From the NCBI GenBank assembly GCA_023374045.1, contig CM041782.1, positions 252,549,810 to 252,613,809 of the forward strand: a stretch of 64,000 nucleotides of DNA, written 5' to 3'. A model generated the notes under the pieces. It had not been told where the DNA came from and did not search any database. It saw nothing but the letters and a program-made list of their open reading frames with translations. Position 1 is the stretch's first letter; the number at the start of each line of letters is the position of its first letter. Below are positions 58,795 to 64,000 of this stretch, one piece after another. A program made the translations under genes and the position numbers. The DNA is from Limonium bicolor (taxonomy: Eukaryota; Streptophyta; Magnoliopsida; Caryophyllales; Plumbaginaceae).

Positions 58795-61700
58795 ACCAAG
58801 ACCATAAATATCCTATCTACTAAGGGGGGACGGTTTTAAGTGTGGTGAGTCACCATAGGGAGCCAGCAACTAAAGGAAAAGAAGAGGAAATGAGAGAATA
58901 GAACTATTTGCTTTAAAAGACAAAATATCTTCTTATACCTTCTCGCTCTCCTCTCTTCTTCATTTCTCTTATTCCCTACCGTATTATCCTCCTTCCTCCT
59001 GCTCCAAACACGTGGGTGCTGCCTTCATTCATGCTCCATCTTCATTTGTCCACCAAATGTACATTTTAGCTCCAAATAAAAAACTAAGCATAGATTTCTC
59101 TTAGTTGGAGCAAGACCTTCCCTTCTATCTTTTCAAATCCTTCAAAGCTCCATTTCGGTGCCATGAAAAAACTCCATTGATGGAGGAAAATCAAGTTTGA
59201 AGAGCCCATTAGCTTCTCCAATCATTCAAGGTAAGGAAAATGTAAGAAAAACTAAGTTTCCACCACTTTCCCATCATAACCGAAAATCATCTTCTCATGG
59301 GACCTTGTTTTATCCCTTTTCTAGCTTGATTCCATTCTCCAAAGACTTGAGGAGGTCTTGCCTTGCTTCATTACTAAAGTCATTCCAAAATTCAAAGGTA
59401 AATATTCATTTTAATACCTAAAAACACATTTTTAACCTAAGATTGAATTCTAGGAGTTTAGGCATGTCGCTTAATACTCATTAGATTATTTGAATGTGGG
59501 TTAGAACATTGGCAAGAGGATTGAAGTCCTTGCCGAAATTCAATCAAGAAAACCAAAGGAGGGAAGTAAGAGAAGCTTGAGAAAAATAAGGTAAATTGCT
59601 TACCTAATGGTGGTTTAGGTTTTAAGGGATGAGATTTAGATAAGTACTAATGTAGCTTAAAACTTACATTATGTAATGGGTTATATAACCTAGGAAAAAG
59701 AATTTAAACAAGCTTATGATCTTGTAACTAATGAGCCAATGGGAATGAGTTAGTAAGATAAGTATAAGGTGAATGATGAGAACACTTATATTGCTATGGG
59801 AGCATTGTTGTGTGTATTTGCAGGTTGAAAGATTTTATATGTGCAAAATTCAGTGTTTAAGTTTAAGTCATTTAAGGGCCTAAGAGGCATGTCATTTAAG
59901 AGCCTTAGTGCTATGTGATTCAAGATTATTGCACTATAGTGAATTTGTTGTGAATGAGTATATTTGGGTAAGAAAATATGATGAGAAAGGATTTGATTTG
60001 TGTGAGATGATTGTATGAGAAAAACTATGCATTTGGGCATGATAATACAAAAGAGGAGCTGTGGCGAAATTTGAGTAGAAAACAAAGTGTTTAGTGGTGG
60101 TTGTGAATTGATATGACCTAGGATTTACTAGGAGTCATTAAAAAGGAATTTGAGTGGAAATGAGTTAACTAAGGAGTTATTGAGGTTTAGAATGGCCTAG
60201 AGTTGTCTACGAGGAATTAGAAGTTAGGTGGGTGTATTAAACACACCAAAGGCATGGTATGAGGAATGTTGAAACTTGTGCAAAAATCTGTAGGAAATGG
60301 TGTATAGTACTTTAAGATGATTTAGGTATGAACTAGAGAATAAAACGAGGAGAATTTCGGGTAGCTTGTGTAAGTGGGGAAGATGCTAGTGGTGGATTAA
60401 TAAGGTTCTAGTTTTGATGGTAATGAGTGGACTTGGGTGATGGAAGGGAAAATTGTAAGAGAATGTTGTAAATTGTCATGGAAAATAACTAGGAATGTAT
60501 AAGAGTGTATGATCATGAGAAAGGTGAGTAAATTGAGTAAAAGAGGTGGAAATGTCTAAGGAGGGTGTAGCATGGTCAATGTAAATGAAGAACAATGTTA
60601 AGGTATTAAAAGGATGGCTAGTGATGCTTAAGTATGTTCAAGTTTTAGTAGTGATGAGTAACAAATGGAAAGGAGAGAAAATTGTGCATGGAGATGCAAG
60701 ATAACTTTGGAAAGTTTAGCAAAGGAAAGATGGATGAATAATGATGTTTGAGGAGTAGTTATATTGGTTGTGGATGAACACTTTGGTTAGTTGAGGTCTT
60801 AGGCAAAATCTACATGATGGAAGTGTAAGAAACCAGGCATAAGTGTTAGGAGTTTTTGTAAGAAATTGGGTGAAAGATCAAGAAATTTAGTATGAGTTTG
60901 ATGGATGAATTAAGAGGGTTTTAAGGTGCTAAAATGATGTTAAAACATGCTAGAATATATATGGAGAGGTTAGGAAAAGATTGGATGAGAATTGAGGTTG
61001 AAAAGAGGTCAAAAATCATTGTTCTGGACACATTTAGTGTTGGTCCGGGTTTGTAAACATGTACACAAACCCAGACCACACTAAAAACATGGCAGAGGGT
61101 TATGTCCGTGGATGGTCCGGGTTTACAACCTCGGACACAAACCCGGACCACTCTAAAAAGGATCCAGAAAGTTTAAAATGGGGTTTTAAGGTTGGGACTT
61201 GTTTGGTAATGATATTAAAGATTGTTAGGACATAATTAATGACATATAATGGTCATTAGAGGCATAAACAAGCTTAAGAAATAATGAGAAGTAAATGACT
61301 TATGAGATTAAGCTTAAACTACAATGACTTAGTGGCGTTTAGTTGGAAATCAATAGTAATTAAGTAAGCGAGGTTAATTAAAAGTAATTAACCACCCAAT
61401 TCGATGAATGTTTTAGGGTTTAAGAATATGGACTCTGGAGGAGAGTAAGCAACCGAACGACCAACGGTGTACGGTATGGTTTTCTTGTGACCTGCTTGCT
61501 AACGAGGTGTCCCTCGGCTTGGGTGCTAATTGTTTATGTATGCCGACTAAACAAGATAAAGCATGCAACAGGATTATTAAGTTTGTTGTGTGAATGTGAT
61601 GCTCTAACACAACTTACCTTGGGAGCTTACTAACTAATGTGTTAGTAAACAATGGTGTGAGATTAAGAAACACTCCCAAATATTGTTTTCTTAGTAACTG

Positions 61701-62570
61701 AAAGAGGTTAACTAACCAACATTGACTTTAAGGCTTCCACTAACTGGAACTTTGGGGGGGGAGAGAGGAATCCGGAATCGTTCCAACACGTGCGTTTTAG
61801 GGGAGGTCGGTATCCTTATCAGGTCCCGACTTCCAAATATGACTTGTCTTCGGACTCGTCGCCTAGAGTCGACATAATGACTCGGTCACCTTGATTTTTG
61901 TTCAAGGTGGGAGGCACTACTGAGGAGGTGTGGTGGGATCTACCTAAATCCCAACTATTTTTAACAATTATTGTTTACGAAAACCAATGGAGCTGATAAC
62001 TCATTGGTTAGGGTTACATGACCCGACAGATAAACAATGAATTAAGGAACAACCATTCTAATTAAAGAACGGTTGACTAAATTGAGCTAAGAACTGAGAT
62101 AAGATTTGAGATAAGTTACAACCATTCCTATTTAAAAAATGGTTTGTATTCTAAGACTGAGATAAGGATTAAGATTGAGGTAAGATAAGGTTGGACTGAG
62201 ATTAAGAGGAAACATAACTTAAGGAGTTTAATTATTAACTCAGTAATTAAGGGACCGCTTTTAAGTCATTCATTGTGTTTGAACTTTGATTGTTCATAAG
62301 TGGCTTGTTGTTTATTGCACTTTCTATTATGTTGTGCATCTAATCAACCTCCATGCTATCGACTATTAGTCGTCGTAGCCACGTTAGCTTGGGGGCCATG
62401 AGAGGATTGTACCAGCAAAGGTGCTGACCCCCTCGGGGGCTATTGTTTATATTTTGCAGGTGAATGTCAGAAGGCGACCGTCCTGAGAGTATGATGGGGT
62501 AGACATACTATGAGTTTAAGTGTGACCTACGAGTTGTGCATGCACTCTCGTATGGTAATTTGAGTTAGTA
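58795..62570 (+). mobile_element. F-type LTR (F2), second part
   Basis: It continues the LTR broken at 44192 and aligns with 24330-27223 and then 41325-41440. It contains AG/GTAA motifs (about 59231, 59397, 59590), a TTTGCAG acceptor-like motif (about 59817-59823), its own palindromes (61040-61150) and tandem hairpins (62413-62439). It is cut at 62570 by the LTR of element I. Short open frames inside it are not supported as genes. Confidence 0.8.
61040..61150 (+). repeat. Palindrome pair in F2 LTR
   Basis: TGGTCCGGGTTTGT pairs with ACAAACCCAGACCA (one mismatch, about 61040-61078). TGGTCCGGGTTT (61113-61124) pairs exactly with AAACCCGGACCA (61139-61150). The sequence differs from the F palindromes at the same position. 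Confidence 0.8.
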
Positions 62571-64000
62571 TGAAATACCCCAAACTAATTAAACATGGAT
62601 TAAACATCTAATCACATTAATTAAGGCCTAAACATGCCTTAAAAGTCAACTGAGAACAACAGTGGTCAACACAAAGCAAGATATTGCACCCTTTGATTGT
62701 TTAGGGTAAATAAATACACAAATGAACTTATTAGGACCTAAAACTTTGTCCTAAGCATATTAACACATAAATAAACATACTACAATCGTTGGAAAACACT
62801 CCAACACAAAGAACAAGCATTTACATGCTTCAAGGTCAAGTAGGGCAAAAATGTGCTCTAAGAAAACCTTAAAGGTCGTATGACCTATAAATGATATAAA
62901 ATTGTATTCCATGATAAAATATCATGTAAGGAACACAACAAAACTGTTCTCAAGGAAAACTAAGCTCAGAAACACCTTGCGACACAAAATGTGCACTAAA
63001 ACACCTTAAAGCACGTTTTAGAAAATTGACTTTCAGAGTGGGTTTTGTGTGGTGTTAGGCATTGGATTAGACCTTGATATACTAATGTACTATAATGTAC
63101 CACGTTAGAGGGTCTAAATCCAAGATTTCAAAAACAATCGAAAATATGGCATTCATTTGTGAATAGTAACCCAAATAGTGCATTTTTAAGCAAAATTGAC
63201 TAAGTATGGTCAATGGTCAATTAATGACCACCCTTACCCTTAGGAATTCGGAAGACATGGAGCTTGGAAGACATCACATTCAACTTTAACACAAAATATC
63301 TAACTAATTTGGTGAATCATCATTTACTATTCTTAATGTAACATTAATTAACTTATAAGCCAAATTTAGTCTTCTTTTCTCATTTGCTCCATTCCCAGCC
63401 GACACCACACATCTTCAGCGTCTCTTTTGATTCTCCAAACCGTGGGGAACACTCCATATTCAGAAGAGAACAACAATTGACATAGGTAAGCTTATTAAGC
63501 CATTTTATGTTCATTCTCTTCACATTTCTTTCCTCTTTTCATGGAGCTAAGCAACAACCATTTCCACCCATTTTTCTATGTTGGAGGTTAAAATGAGGGT
63601 GAATCTCGGCTGTAACAAGGGAAGGAGGTGGAGAAATCTAATCTTGTTCTTAAGGTATAAAAATGTGCTTTAAGCACTTATATCTTGTTTCTCTTCAAAT
63701 CCGGTTGTGAAACTTGTTTCCTAGGCTTATAATCTTCTTCTTAACATACTTATTCAGTTGATATATCAAGAACTTCAAGGTATAGCCAAATCCAAGCCAA
63801 AAACACCATTTTCGGCATTTTAATCAAGGTAAAAATTAGCCATCTTCTAATCTGAGTTATACCAGTTTAAAGCTTGGTTTTAGTAGCTCTTTTGATGCTC
63901 TTGTTCTACTATAAAAACAGGCCGAGGAACACTTATGCTTGCCTTGGTATTCTAAGGTAAATTTAAAAATATATAATTAAAAACTTCTTATGGTTAGATC
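62571..64000 (+). mobile_element. Start of LTR of element I (truncated by window end)
   Basis: It starts TGAAATACCCCAAACTAATT and has the features of the 5' part of the F and E1 LTRs: a TTAAAGCAC region (about 63006), GTGAATAGTAACCC (about 63160) and serial AG/GTAA-like motifs near 63484, 63828 and 63956. The left flank is TTAGTA; the right flank is outside the window. No gene was found. Confidence 0.75.

Overview
This window is eukaryotic, almost certainly from a flowering plant with a repeat-rich genome. It is AT-rich, it is a nest of LTR retrotransposons, and I see no intact ordinary host gene. The primer sites are plant-type (initiator Met for most elements, Arg-type for one), and the one coding element is a chromovirus of the Tekay/Del type. 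I cannot name the species.

Layout. 1-2390: end of a long LTR (family F). 2391-11429: 3' LTR and part of the internal region of a non-autonomous element on the minus strand (E1'). All of 1-11429 is a second copy of 24850-36152. 11428-11536: an exact 109-bp repeat of 10625-10733 at the breakpoint. 11537-~14090: a Tat/Ogre-like fragment with a tandem array, polypurine tract, LTR and Arg-type primer site. ~14091-22111: internal region and 3' LTR of a plus-strand non-autonomous element (G). 22112-41711: end of element F and its 3' LTR, split by a complete minus-strand element E1 (27224-41319, 5-bp target duplication GGGGC). 41712-43705: AT-rich sequence of unknown identity. 43706-62570: another F-type LTR (F2), split by the coding element H (44193-58794). 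62571-64000: start of a further LTR (element I) that inserted into F2.

E1, F and G have very long LTRs (3.8-4.6 kb) and several kb of internal sequence without coding capacity, so they fit the LARD class. Element H is the likely type of autonomous partner: it has the same LTR termini, polypurine tract, internal second polypurine-like tract, primer-site palindrome and leader motif. H carries gag, protease, reverse transcriptase, RNase H, integrase and a C-terminal chromodomain, broken by about nine stops and frameshifts.

The most interesting item is in H. Between gag and protease lies a complete AlkB-type Fe(II)/2-oxoglutarate dioxygenase (50056-50814) that resembles plant ALKBH1-class nucleic-acid demethylases, with every catalytic residue present and one in-frame stop. 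The gag gene is interrupted by apparent spliceosomal introns. One donor (49919/49920) can be joined in phase either to the AlkB frame (acceptor after 50074) or, skipping AlkB, to the protease-RT frame (acceptor after 50955), which has no ATG of its own. The sequence thus suggests an element that makes Gag-AlkB and Gag-Pol by alternative splicing.

The LTRs share further unexplained structure: mid-LTR arrays of GGACC/GGTCC palindromes, a tandem pair of small tetraloop-type hairpins, a second hairpin near the LTR end, series of strong 5' splice-site-like motifs in the leader, and a 49-nt block identical between otherwise diverged LARD internal regions.
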